NCBI GenBank assembly: GCA_039794405.1
Contig: JBDIVL010000028.1
Coordinates: forward strand, 1-56,610
Length of the DNA: 56,610 nt
Reading direction: 5' to 3'
Origin: JBDIVL01 sp039794405
GTDB taxonomy: Bacteria; Planctomycetota; Brocadiia; Brocadiales; Brocadiaceae
The notes beneath the pieces are model-generated. The model ran no database searches, was not told the DNA's origin, and was given only the letters and a program-made list of their open reading frames with translations. Shown here piece by piece: positions 1-7,844 of this stretch. The position numbers and the translations under genes are program-made. Each line of letters begins with the position of its first letter. The stretch's first letter is position 1.

Positions 1-1083
1 AGCCAAATCCTCTATAAGCGCAAACATCATCTGCATCAAGTTGTTAATGTTACAACATATCCACTCCTTGATAATAGAGGAGCTGTTTTAGTAGTGAGAG
101 ATGAGACACATTTGGCTGACCTGGAGCGGGATATGAGAGAACGGCAGCAGCTCTATAACATTATCGGAAAAAGTGAAAAGATACAGATGATCTATTCTCT
201 TATAGAGGATTTGGCTGATATTCAGACAACAGTCTTAATTACAGGAGAAAGCGGAACAGGAAAGGAACTTGTTGCTGAAGAATTACATTATAAAGGAGGA
301 CGTAGCCAGAAACCTTTTGTAAAGGTAAACTGTACTGCCTTATCAGAAAACTTGCTTGAGAGTGAGCTTTTTGGACATGTCAAGGGTGCCTTTACAGGTG
401 CCATTCAGGATAGAGTGGGAAGGTTTCAAAAGGCGGACGGTGGTACGATATTTTTAGATGAAATTGGTGATATAACACCAAGGATGCAGCTACAGCTCTT
501 GAGGGTACTCCAGGAAAGAGAGTTTGAAAGGGTTGGAGACTCTACCCCAATCAAGGTTGATGTCAGGGTTGTTACTGCCACAAATCAAAATTTACAGGAA
601 AAAATCAAGCTAGGTGAATTCCGGGAAGACCTTTATTATCGTCTAAAGGTGGTGGAAATTAATCTTCCACCGTTAAGGGAGAGAAAAGAAGATATACCGC
701 TTCTTGTAAAACACTTTATCAATAAATTCAATAAAAAACTGAATAAGGAAATTGAGGCCATTTCTTCTGATGTGCAGAAGGTATTCATGGATTATCCATG
801 GCCGGGAAATGTAAGAGAATTGGAGCATGCTATGGAGCATGCATTTATTCTCTGCCGGCAGAAAACCATTACCGTTAATCATTTGCCACATGTCTTTAAA
901 GAATTTGTTGGAACAAAAAAACCTCCTTATGAAAACATGAAGGTCAATGAGTCTCAGGCAATTCTTCAAACGCTGAAAAGAACTGGATGGAATAAAGTTA
1001 TGGCTGCGCACCTTTTAGGTATTAGCCGGCGTTCGATCTACAGAAAAATTAAAGAGTACAAAATAAAAATGCAAGATTCGTGA
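1..1083 (+). CDS. sigma54-dependent activator (NtrC family), 5' end outside window
   Basis: The reading frame is open from base 1, so the GTG at 94 is internal and the true start lies upstream of the window. The visible part holds the end of a PAS-like region, then an AAA+ sigma54-interaction domain with Walker A GESGTGKE, the GAFTGA loop that contacts sigma54, Walker B GGTIFLDEIGD, and a C-terminal Fis-type helix-turn-helix. It is a close paralogue of the complete gene at 1615-3306, with one stretch of 209 identical bases (352-560 here). By homology a receiver domain should precede the visible part. It activates RpoN promoters, probably at the TGTCACA-type operators found in this window. Confidence 0.93.
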   Translation, partial: SQILYKRKHHLHQVVNVTTYPLLDNRGAVLVVRDETHLADLERDMRERQQLYNIIGKSEKIQMIYSLIEDLADIQTTVLITGESGTGKELVAEELHYKGGRSQKPFVKVNCTALSENLLESELFGHVKGAFTGAIQDRVGRFQKADGGTIFLDEIGDITPRMQLQLLRVLQEREFERVGDSTPIKVDVRVVTATNQNLQEKIKLGEFREDLYYRLKVVEINLPPLRERKEDIPLLVKHFINKFNKKLNKEIEAISSDVQKVFMDYPWPGNVRELEHAMEHAFILCRQKTITVNHLPHVFKEFVGTKKPPYENMKVNESQAILQTLKRTGWNKVMAAHLLGISRRSIYRKIKEYKIKMQDS

Positions 1084-1133
1084 TATGTATACCCTTTATC
1101 ACCTTGTTGTATATTTTTGTCTTGTATCACGTA

Positions 1134-1183
1134 GTGTGCCATGTCACACATTTGTGACAACACATATATGTAGCATGGCACAC
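1134..1183. promoter_or_regulatory. activator-binding operator array upstream of second EBP gene
   Basis: A perfect 7-4-7 inverted repeat, TGTCACA-N4-TGTGACA, spans 1142-1159. It is bracketed by a second inverted pair, GTGTGCCATG (1134-1143) and CATGGCACAC (1174-1183). Similar arrays occur at 3498, 34109 and 52914. This one lies about 300 bases upstream of the sigma54-like promoter at 1488, a normal enhancer distance for an NtrC-type activator. Binding by the adjacent activators is inferred. Confidence 0.6.
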
Positions 1184-1487
1184 TTTTATATTTTGCGTTA
1201 ATTGCTTTCACGATAGGAAATTCCAATTACTTAGATTTGTGAGACAATTATAGAGTGTCTTTTTCTTCAGATGTATTTTGGTATCTGTTTTGTCATTCCT
1301 TTACTTCATGTTCATATCTTCTTCCTATTCTTCTTGCACGAAAATATCCTAAGTGCAATGATTCGTTTTCATCAAATCTCAATAAGTAAAGTAAACACAA
1401 CATTCTCGTGATATGTTATTACAAAATTTATGAGAATTTATCATCTGAAAATAAGATTTTATTATTTTTCTTATTTCTTTCCAAGTA

Positions 1488-1506
1488 TTGGCACGTGTTT
1501 TTCTTA
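1488..1506 (+). promoter_or_regulatory. sigma54-like promoter of the second EBP gene
   Basis: TTGGCACG-TGTT-TTTCT matches the -24 consensus TTGGCACG exactly. The -12 element reads TTTCT instead of TTGCW. The same TGGCAC-N5-TTTCT pattern recurs at 34497 and 53172 behind similar operators, which suggests a lineage-specific form. It lies about 110 bases upstream of the gene and would make the activator autoregulated. Apart from this site and the operator array, nothing else was recognised in the 1084-1614 gap. Confidence 0.55.
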
Positions 1507-1614
1507 ATATCTAACATAACACTGAGATTTTCGCTATAGTATAGTAATGTTGTCTTTGGAGATTTTGACCCTAATTTGTAGTTTTGAATGGTTACAAATA
1601 TTAAAGGAGTAATG

Positions 1615-3306
1615 ATGAATGCAAAAATTCTCGTAATCGATGATGAAGAAGGCATCAGGTTTACATTTGAGAGATTTCTTTTAGATGAAGGATACTTGGT
1701 AACGACCGTCAAAGATTGTAATGAGGCTTTAGCAAAGATTGCAGAATCAAATTTTGATTTGATATTTGCAGATGTTGTATTAGAAGGTAAAACGGGAATT
1801 GATTTTTTGAGAGAGGTTAGGTCTCGGAATTTAAACTCCCCCGTTGTCATGATTACAGGCAGTCCCAATATCGAGACCGCCTCAGATGCGCTCCGTCTAG
1901 GTGCTTTTGACTACATTCCCAAACCTGTAAGACAGGAGACCCTATTGCGTGTTGCAAAGATAGCATTACTGCATAAGGGGTTGTTAGATGAAAAAGAGAA
2001 ATATCGTTCAAATCTCGAAGCTATCTTTAGTAGTGTAAAAGATGCAATTATCACGGTGGACAAGGAATTGTCCGTATTAGAGATTAATGAAGCAGCAAAA
2101 GGTATTTGTGATTTATCCCGCGATGCGATTGGAAAGCCATTAAGTTCTCTTCCGAGATATTGTAACGGACAGTGCCTTGATGCCCTGGAAGAAACCATTA
2201 AAGAAAAACAGCCTGTGGAAATATATCGTGTTGAGTGTAAACACAAACTTCGCTCACAACAGGTTGTTGCAATTACAACATATCCACTTCTGGATAATAA
2301 AAGTGTATTCTCAGGGGCCGTTTTAGTAGTAAGAGATGAGACACATTTGGCTGATTTGGAGCGGGATATGAGAGAACGGCAGCAGTTCCATAACATTATC
2401 GGAAAAAGTGAGAAGATGCAATCTGTTTATTCTCTCATAGAAGATTTGACTGATGTTCAGACTACAGTCCTCGTTACAGGAGAAAGTGGGACGGGAAAAG
2501 AACTTGTAGCTGAGGCTTTACACTACAAAGGAGAGCGCAGCCATAAACCTTTCGTAAAGGTAAATTGCACTGCCTTATCAGAGAGTTTGCTTGAGAGTGA
2601 GCTTTTTGGACATGTCAAGGGTGCCTTTACAGGTGCCATTCAGGATAGAGTGGGAAGGTTTCAAAAGGCGGACGGTGGTACGATATTTTTAGATGAAATT
2701 GGTGATATAACACCAAGGATGCAGCTACAGCTCTTGAGGGTACTCCAGGAAAGAGAGTTTGAAAGGGTTGGAGACTCTACCCCAATCAAGGTTGACGTCA
2801 GGGTCATTGCCGCTACAAATCAAAACCTTCGAGAGAAAATCAGGCGTGGTGAATTCCGGGAAGACCTTTATTACCGTTTAAAGGTAGTAGAGATCAACCT
2901 TCCGGCACTGAGGGAGAGAAGAGAAGACATGCCGCTCTTGATAAACCACTTTATCAATAAATTCAATAAAAAACTGAATAAAGAAATTGTGGCCATTTCT
3001 TCAGATGCTCAAAAAATATTTATGGACTACCCATGGCCGGGGAATATAAGAGAGTTGGAGCATACTATGGAGCATGCATTTATTCTCTGCCGGCAGAAAA
3101 CCATTACCGTTAATCATTTGCCACAAGTATTTAAGGAATTCATCGGAACCAAGAGTTCTTTACTTGAAGATATAAAAATCGATGAACCTCAGGCAATTAT
3201 TCAGGCGCTGAAAAAGACTGCATGGAATAAGGCGAGAGCGGCACGACTATTAGGCATGAGCCGTCGTACAATTTATCGGAAAATCAAAGAATATAAATTA
3301 ATATAA
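1615..3306 (+). CDS. sigma54-dependent response regulator: receiver-PAS-AAA+-Fis HTH
   Basis: Complete 563-residue enhancer-binding protein. A receiver domain (about residues 3-115) has acidic residues D9/D10, phosphoacceptor D53 and K103. A PAS domain follows (about 130-240), then the AAA+ domain (about 260-495) with Walker A GESGTGKE at 289-296 and GAFTGA at 336-341, and a Fis-type HTH at the end. I chose ATG 1615 because AGGAG at 1605-1609 sits 5 bases upstream; ATG 1612 and ATG 1588 are also in frame. No cognate histidine kinase is present in the window. Operators of the same type upstream of polysaccharide genes point to exopolysaccharide control. It is a tandem duplicate of the preceding gene. 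Confidence 0.95.
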   Translation: MNAKILVIDDEEGIRFTFERFLLDEGYLVTTVKDCNEALAKIAESNFDLIFADVVLEGKTGIDFLREVRSRNLNSPVVMITGSPNIETASDALRLGAFDYIPKPVRQETLLRVAKIALLHKGLLDEKEKYRSNLEAIFSSVKDAIITVDKELSVLEINEAAKGICDLSRDAIGKPLSSLPRYCNGQCLDALEETIKEKQPVEIYRVECKHKLRSQQVVAITTYPLLDNKSVFSGAVLVVRDETHLADLERDMRERQQFHNIIGKSEKMQSVYSLIEDLTDVQTTVLVTGESGTGKELVAEALHYKGERSHKPFVKVNCTALSESLLESELFGHVKGAFTGAIQDRVGRFQKADGGTIFLDEIGDITPRMQLQLLRVLQEREFERVGDSTPIKVDVRVIAATNQNLREKIRRGEFREDLYYRLKVVEINLPALRERREDMPLLINHFINKFNKKLNKEIVAISSDAQKIFMDYPWPGNIRELEHTMEHAFILCRQKTITVNHLPQVFKEFIGTKSSLLEDIKIDEPQAIIQALKKTAWNKARAARLLGMSRRTIYRKIKEYKLI

Positions 3307-3497
3307 AATACATGAATAAAATGAAGACTCTATATAACTTTCAGTTTGTAAATTTCATCGTTTTTTAGTGGTTACTCAGTATTTTGTTGAATTTTATGAA
3401 TGTTACTACAACCATCCCGCTCCCACCTTCGCAAAGAGGAAACAAAGGAGAGGTCTTCCACAGAGTTTTGAATGACCACATTTATCATATATATATA

Positions 3498-3546
3498 GTG
3501 TGTCATGTTACATTTTTGTGACGAAACATTTCTGGGCATGTTACAC
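3498..3546. promoter_or_regulatory. orphan operator array downstream of the EBP genes
   Basis: GTGTGTCATGTTACA at 3498-3512, TTTGTGACG near 3514-3522 and GCATGTTACAC at 3536-3546 resemble the arrays at 1134, 34109 and 52914. No TGGCAC-type promoter was found between here and the HD-GYP gene at 4090, so the array is either a leftover of the tandem duplication or acts at a distance. The rest of the 3307-4089 gap holds only a short hairpin at 3886-3903 (TCCCACC/GGTGGGA) and no supported gene. Confidence 0.4.
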
Positions 3547-4089
3547 TTCTCACGCCTCATACAATCCATAACCTCAAAATAGATAATCATAGAAGGCAAT
3601 GTTAATAGTTCTGTGCAAAGCCGATTATACTGATAATACAGACATTCTACCTTTTGACCGACCCTTGTTTAAAATGAAATAAAGCAAAGTTGTATATAGA
3701 TAAATTTATTCGAGAATTATTCTTAAATTAGAGTTGTATCAAATCATACAAAAATAACTCTGTAATAAGGTTCTACCTTCTGCGTCTGTATCTTACCTTA
3801 TATTTCATCCTCCTCGCAATAACGGCCTGCATTTTGCGATGAACTACTGCAAGCAATGAGTATTATTAACAGCTATATTTCTCTATCCCACCCTACGGTG
3901 GGAAACAGCAAAAGCTTGTACGATTTTGTTATGAAGTTCATGCCGTTGTCTGGACTACGGGTAATGGATTACATACAACGAGCAACGGGTACAGGAGCAA
4001 TAAAAATCTCTAGCATGCATCGCTTGCGCAATTGCGTTGAGCTCCAAACAGTCTCGGTATTTGAATTATAGGGATAACAGGTTTTTGGA

Positions 4090-5235
4090 ATGTCAAAAAT
4101 CATTTACAAGCCAACAGAGGATGAAATAATGAGATTGCTATTATCTGAAATGGCTGATCTTATTTATGCCTGCGATACAGAAGGAAATATTTTATTTGTG
4201 AATAAGACACTTGAGAAGTTTACTAGGCATAGGCCAGAGGCATTTTATAGGAGGCCATTTTCATCTCTTTTTGATGAATTAAATTTGGAAAAGGTGATGG
4301 ATGCCTATATAAGGGTATTACAAGGAGAAAGCTCTCAATGCGAACTTTCTTTTAAAAATACTCGTGTAGTATGCGAATATAGAAATTTTCCTTTGAGGGA
4401 TACGAAGGGAAATATCATTGGAGTTGTAGGAATTGGCCGGGATATTACTACACGAAAGCAGGAAGAAGAAAGGTTGAGGGTACTGAATGAATTCCTTGAA
4501 ACAAGGGCAAGGGAACATGCAGAAAGGTTGATAGAAGTAAACGAAGAACTTATGGAAGAGATCAAGGATCGGAAATGTCAAGAAAGAACATTTAAGCAAA
4601 GTATCGAGAAGTTACAAAAATCTTTGCAAGGCGTAATTCATGGTATGACATTGATTATTGAGTCGAAGGATCCGTATGGACCAGGGCATCAAAGGCGGGT
4701 AGCACAGCTTGCTTGCTGTATTGCCGAAGAGATGGGATTTTCAAAGGACCGTATCGAGGGGATCGGTCTGGCGGCAGCGATTCATGATATTGGGAAAGCG
4801 TCCATACCGGCAGAGATCTTTTGTAAGGAGGACCGGCTGACAGAAATTGAGTTCGAAATGGTAAGGGATCATCCCCGTGTTGGATACAATATTTTCAGGG
4901 AAATAGAATTTCCGTGGCCTGTGGCTCAGATAGTACTCCAGCATCATGAAAGGATGAATGGCTCAGGATATCCTTTCGGTTTATTAGAGAAAGATATCAT
5001 TTTAGAGGCAAAAATCCTTGGGGTAGCCGATGTGGTGGAAGCCATATCTTTTCCCAGGCTTTACAGGACTTCTTCTCGGCTCGATAAGGCATTAGATGAA
5101 ATATCGCAGAATAGTGGCATCCTTTATGACTCCAGCGTAGTCCGTGCCTGCATGACTGTTTTTCATAAAAAAGGATTTCGATTTGAATGTTATTCGGATG
5201 CCGGACTGTTTGAAGACGTTTTGTTGAAGGTGTGA
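4090..5235 (+). CDS. PAS-HD-GYP cyclic-di-GMP phosphodiesterase
   Basis: 381 residues without a signal peptide or membrane span, so it should be cytoplasmic. A PAS sensor occupies about residues 13-125 and ends in GIGRDITTRKQ. A charged coiled coil of roughly 50 residues links it to an HD-GYP domain (about 180-370) with the HD pair at 232-233 (HDIGK), HHE at 285-287 and GSGYP at 291-295. These are the metal and c-di-GMP residues of active HD-GYP enzymes, so c-di-GMP hydrolysis is likely. It sits between sigma54 activators and a diguanylate cyclase, which fits control of polysaccharide output. The PAS ligand is unknown. Confidence 0.92.
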   Translation: MSKIIYKPTEDEIMRLLLSEMADLIYACDTEGNILFVNKTLEKFTRHRPEAFYRRPFSSLFDELNLEKVMDAYIRVLQGESSQCELSFKNTRVVCEYRNFPLRDTKGNIIGVVGIGRDITTRKQEEERLRVLNEFLETRAREHAERLIEVNEELMEEIKDRKCQERTFKQSIEKLQKSLQGVIHGMTLIIESKDPYGPGHQRRVAQLACCIAEEMGFSKDRIEGIGLAAAIHDIGKASIPAEIFCKEDRLTEIEFEMVRDHPRVGYNIFREIEFPWPVAQIVLQHHERMNGSGYPFGLLEKDIILEAKILGVADVVEAISFPRLYRTSSRLDKALDEISQNSGILYDSSVVRACMTVFHKKGFRFECYSDAGLFEDVLLKV

Positions 5236-5413
5236 TGCTATAGTTCTGCACATCACCAGGTGTAGGAAGTTAGAAATTAGATATTGGAAATAAGAAGTTG
5301 GAAAGTGAGATTTCTGGTTTTCCATCTTTTGCCTCTAGCTTCTCATAGAGTTGTTTTCTCTGTGGTGTACGAATAAGGTGTGATAAGGAAAATTACTACA
5401 AGAAAAAAATTAA

Positions 5414-5587
5414 TTGCAGGAGGTGATCGTTCAAGAAATATTCCAATTTTCTATAAGGAGTATAGGAAAGATTTATGATGGTACTATCACTAAAACAGTT
5501 AATTTAACGTTTGGAAATATTAAGAGAGATTCTGAAACCGTCAACCAAGAATCTACTCTAAGGTTTGGAATGGTAGGTAAAACGTAA
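5414..5587 (+). CDS. possible small ORF behind a perfect Shine-Dalgarno-like sequence
   Basis: The frame runs from TTG 5414 or GTG 5423 to TAA 5585-5587, giving about 54-57 residues with no recognised domain. AGGAGGTGATC at 5419-5429 is a complete anti-16S complement, but it overlaps the candidate starts and no ATG follows at a normal distance. It may be chance. It is listed because the 5236-5661 gap otherwise contains only AT-rich sequence and a run of GAAGTTAGAAATTAGA-like filler near 5266-5310. Confidence 0.18.
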   Translation: MQEVIVQEIFQFSIRSIGKIYDGTITKTVNLTFGNIKRDSETVNQESTLRFGMVGKT

Positions 5588-5661
5588 TACCATACCGGAC
5601 TTGCAGAAACATTAGTAAAATTTATAAAAATTTATACTATTATAAAATGAGGGTATTGAAA

Positions 5662-5928
5662 ATGAAAACGAACAAATTCTTTGTATGTCCGAACTGCGGC
5701 AATGTTAAAAAATTTAAAGTATTTATGAGTAATTTTCAGATTATTATACAGTCTCCGGAGTTGGGAATACGCATGGACGAAAGTGGTGTTCTGCCTAATT
5801 TAAAACAGATTGATAACTATGTTGAATGTCAGTTATGTTTTAAGAAAGCAGAGTACGATAAGGCAATAGATCTCGGTGAAAAATACGTTAAAAACATTTC
5901 AAGACAATCGAGAGACTTAGAATGGTGA
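5662..5928 (+). CDS. small zinc-ribbon-like protein of unknown function
   Basis: 88 residues with a CPNCG knuckle near the N-terminus and CQLC about 45 residues later. Two CxxC pairs would bind one zinc ion in a rubredoxin-like knuckle. No enzyme signature is visible. ATG 5662 is preferred because GAGGG lies about 10 bases upstream; ATG 5647 is an in-frame alternative that adds five residues. It stands alone between the two c-di-GMP genes. I cannot assign a function. Confidence 0.65.
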   Translation: MKTNKFFVCPNCGNVKKFKVFMSNFQIIIQSPELGIRMDESGVLPNLKQIDNYVECQLCFKKAEYDKAIDLGEKYVKNISRQSRDLEW

Positions 5929-5974
5929 ATGTATTCTGTTAATGGCAACTGCTAGAACGCTATTTTGATAATTG

Positions 5975-6010
5975 CTTCTGTCATTCCCGCAAAGGTGGGA
6001 ATGACAGAAG
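5975..6010. repeat. palindromic GTCATTCCC repeat
   Basis: A perfect 14-base inverted repeat (CTTCTGTCATTCCC and its complement) around the 8-base loop GCAAAGGT. There is no downstream T run, so it is not a classical terminator. The element at 16149-16212 carries the same TGTCATTCC/GGGAATGACA ends, which makes this a dispersed palindromic family. Confidence 0.7.
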
Positions 6011-6119
6011 CGGTTACAAAATGTACGGATACAGCTCCTGGAGAAGCGGCAATTGTCAAAAAATTATTTTATGTTGGTTTGTACTGGTTTCAATTTGGTG
6101 CTATATTGATTGAGAATAG

Positions 6120-7115
6120 ATGATGGATACTTACGAGGAAGAAATCAGAACTTTGGATAAAGCGCTAGAAGTAGTATCTAGACAGATAAAGATTGAAGAG
6201 AAATACTACGCTATTGCAGAAGCTTTTATCGATGCAATTATATCAACGGATGGAAAAGGACGTATCATTTTCTGCAATCCCGCAGCAAAAAGAATGTTTG
6301 GATACGGGGACGAAATTATCGGTAAACTCATTACCTTATTAATGCCTGAACGATATCGAAATGTATATCAAACAGGAATAAATAGATATACAACTACAGG
6401 GATACCGAAGATTGTAGGAAAAACTGTTGAACTAAGTGGTTTAAAAAAAGATGGTACAGAGTTTCCCATAGAGATATCATTATCAGTATGGACCGATGGA
6501 CAGTATTATTTTACCGGTATCATTCGCGATATTACGGAAAGGAAACAAATCGAACACAGTCTGTTAGAGGCTAATAAAAAATTGGAAGAGCTTTCAACCA
6601 GGGACAGTTTGACGAATCTCTTTAACCGGCGTTACACCAACAAGGTATTAGAGGTTGAATTCAACCGGGCGAAAAGATATAAAAACCCTCTTTCCTGTTT
6701 GTTGATCGATATTGATTATTTTAAGAAAATAAATGATCTTTACGGACATTCTTTTGGCGACAAGGTACTCGTGTATTTTTCCTCTTTTTTACTTGAGATG
6801 ACACGGTCTACTGACATCGTTACCCGGTATGGTGGAGAAGAATTTCTTGTTATCCTTCCTGATGTTAATATTCAAGGTGCTAAGGACTTTGCTGAAAGAT
6901 TGCGGGATAGTATATCCAAGCGCAGCGTAGAGGATAAAGATATGAATATAAATGTTACTATGAGTATTAGCATTGGTGTCAGCTCCTTTGACGATCATAC
7001 CTGTAATAAAGATGAAATAATAAATCAGGCAGATAAAGCCCTTTACGAGGCAAAGCGATCAGGAAGAAATAAAGTCTGCTGTTACATACAATCTCATCAA
7101 GAACAATTCGTTTAA
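6120..7115 (+). CDS. PAS-GGDEF diguanylate cyclase
   Basis: 331 residues, soluble. A short N-terminal coiled coil precedes a PAS domain (about 28-142, ending FTGIIRDITERKQ). The GGDEF domain (about 160-325) carries the active-site motif GGEEF at 238-242. RSTD at 229-232, exactly five residues before it, fits the product-inhibition I-site RxxD. It should make c-di-GMP from two GTP with feedback inhibition. ATG 6120 or 6123 could be the start. It pairs functionally with the HD-GYP enzyme at 4090. Confidence 0.93.
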   Translation: MMDTYEEEIRTLDKALEVVSRQIKIEEKYYAIAEAFIDAIISTDGKGRIIFCNPAAKRMFGYGDEIIGKLITLLMPERYRNVYQTGINRYTTTGIPKIVGKTVELSGLKKDGTEFPIEISLSVWTDGQYYFTGIIRDITERKQIEHSLLEANKKLEELSTRDSLTNLFNRRYTNKVLEVEFNRAKRYKNPLSCLLIDIDYFKKINDLYGHSFGDKVLVYFSSFLLEMTRSTDIVTRYGGEEFLVILPDVNIQGAKDFAERLRDSISKRSVEDKDMNINVTMSISIGVSSFDDHTCNKDEIINQADKALYEAKRSGRNKVCCYIQSHQEQFV

Positions 7116-7172
7116 ATACTTTCTATGCGATGTCTTCATCGTATGATACATGATGCAAAATTTGGGATGCAC

Positions 7173-7199
7173 GATACGCGTATTCCCGTATCGCGTATC
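7173..7199. repeat. short inverted repeat downstream of the diguanylate cyclase gene
   Basis: GATACGCG (7173-7180) and CGCGTATC (7192-7199) flank an 11-base loop. No T run follows, so termination is uncertain. Together with the promoter at 7359 it accounts for the only structure I see in the 7116-7457 gap. Confidence 0.35.
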
Positions 7200-7358
7200 A
7201 TGAACTCACCTCTCACTGGTCTAGGCTTCCACCTCGCTGGTCATGCATGAGAAAGTCATGTATTGATCACGCCCTTTTGGCTACCTGTCGATCCTTCATA
7301 CCCTTGCCTTTTTATCAAATCTCAGGTAATAAGAGAATTCAAGCACGGGAAATTGTCG

Positions 7359-7387
7359 TTGACATTAATTTTGTAAAGCTGTAAAAT
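7359..7387 (+). promoter_or_regulatory. sigma70 promoter for acpS and the radical SAM gene
   Basis: TTGACA at 7359-7364, a 17-base spacer, then TAAAAT at 7382-7387. It lies about 70 bases upstream of acpS. One hexamer is perfect and the other has one mismatch at ideal spacing, so this is a strong housekeeping-type match. Confidence 0.7.
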
Positions 7388-7457
7388 GCCTTTTTTATTG
7401 TATCATATGCTTGTATTATAAGAAGTTACAGTAGTTGGGATAAAATAGCAGATAAGT

Positions 7458-7844
7458 ATGTACATTGGTATTGATATTATTGAGATAAAACGTATCGAAA
7501 GATTGTTCTCTGCCAACGAAGGTTTTTTAAAAAAGATTTACACTAATAAAGAGGTGGAATACTGTACACCTAAGAAGAATAAATATCAACATTTCGCAGC
7601 CCGTTTTGCTACAAAAGAGGCTGTATTCAAGGCATTGGGCACAGGATGGATTGGTAACATGAAATGGACAGATATTGAGCTACTGAATGATGAAATGGGT
7701 AAACCTTATGTGAATCTTTATGGAAGTGTAAAAGAGTTAGCAGAAAAAAAGTGCGTTGATAGTATTTCTGTATCATTATCTCATTGTCGGGATTACGCCG
7801 TTGCTCAGGTTCTCTTAGTACCCAAAAAAGAGGAATATTCATGA
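7458..7844 (+). CDS. acpS: holo-[acyl-carrier-protein] synthase
   Basis: 128 residues, the normal AcpS length. GIDIIEIKRIE at the N-terminus carries the conserved metal-binding Asp, and FATKEAVFKALGTG is the family signature with the second metal ligand. The enzyme transfers 4'-phosphopantetheine from CoA to apo-ACP. The stop overlaps the next start by ATGA, so it is translationally coupled to the B12-radical SAM gene. Such coupling suggests that it serves a carrier protein used with that enzyme, although it may also be the cell's general AcpS. No ACP gene lies in the window. Confidence 0.93.
   Translation: MYIGIDIIEIKRIERLFSANEGFLKKIYTNKEVEYCTPKKNKYQHFAARFATKEAVFKALGTGWIGNMKWTDIELLNDEMGKPYVNLYGSVKELAEKKCVDSISVSLSHCRDYAVAQVLLVPKKEEYS

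Noticed and set aside
3856..4071. 71-codon plus-strand frame before the HD-GYP gene
   Set aside because: No ribosome-binding site, no family resemblance, and it covers a local hairpin; it reads like intergenic sequence.
3840..4085. Possible c-di-GMP riboswitch upstream of the HD-GYP gene
   Set aside because: A hairpin and a GGTGGGAAACAG-like stretch are present, but the conserved GEMM core sequences are not.
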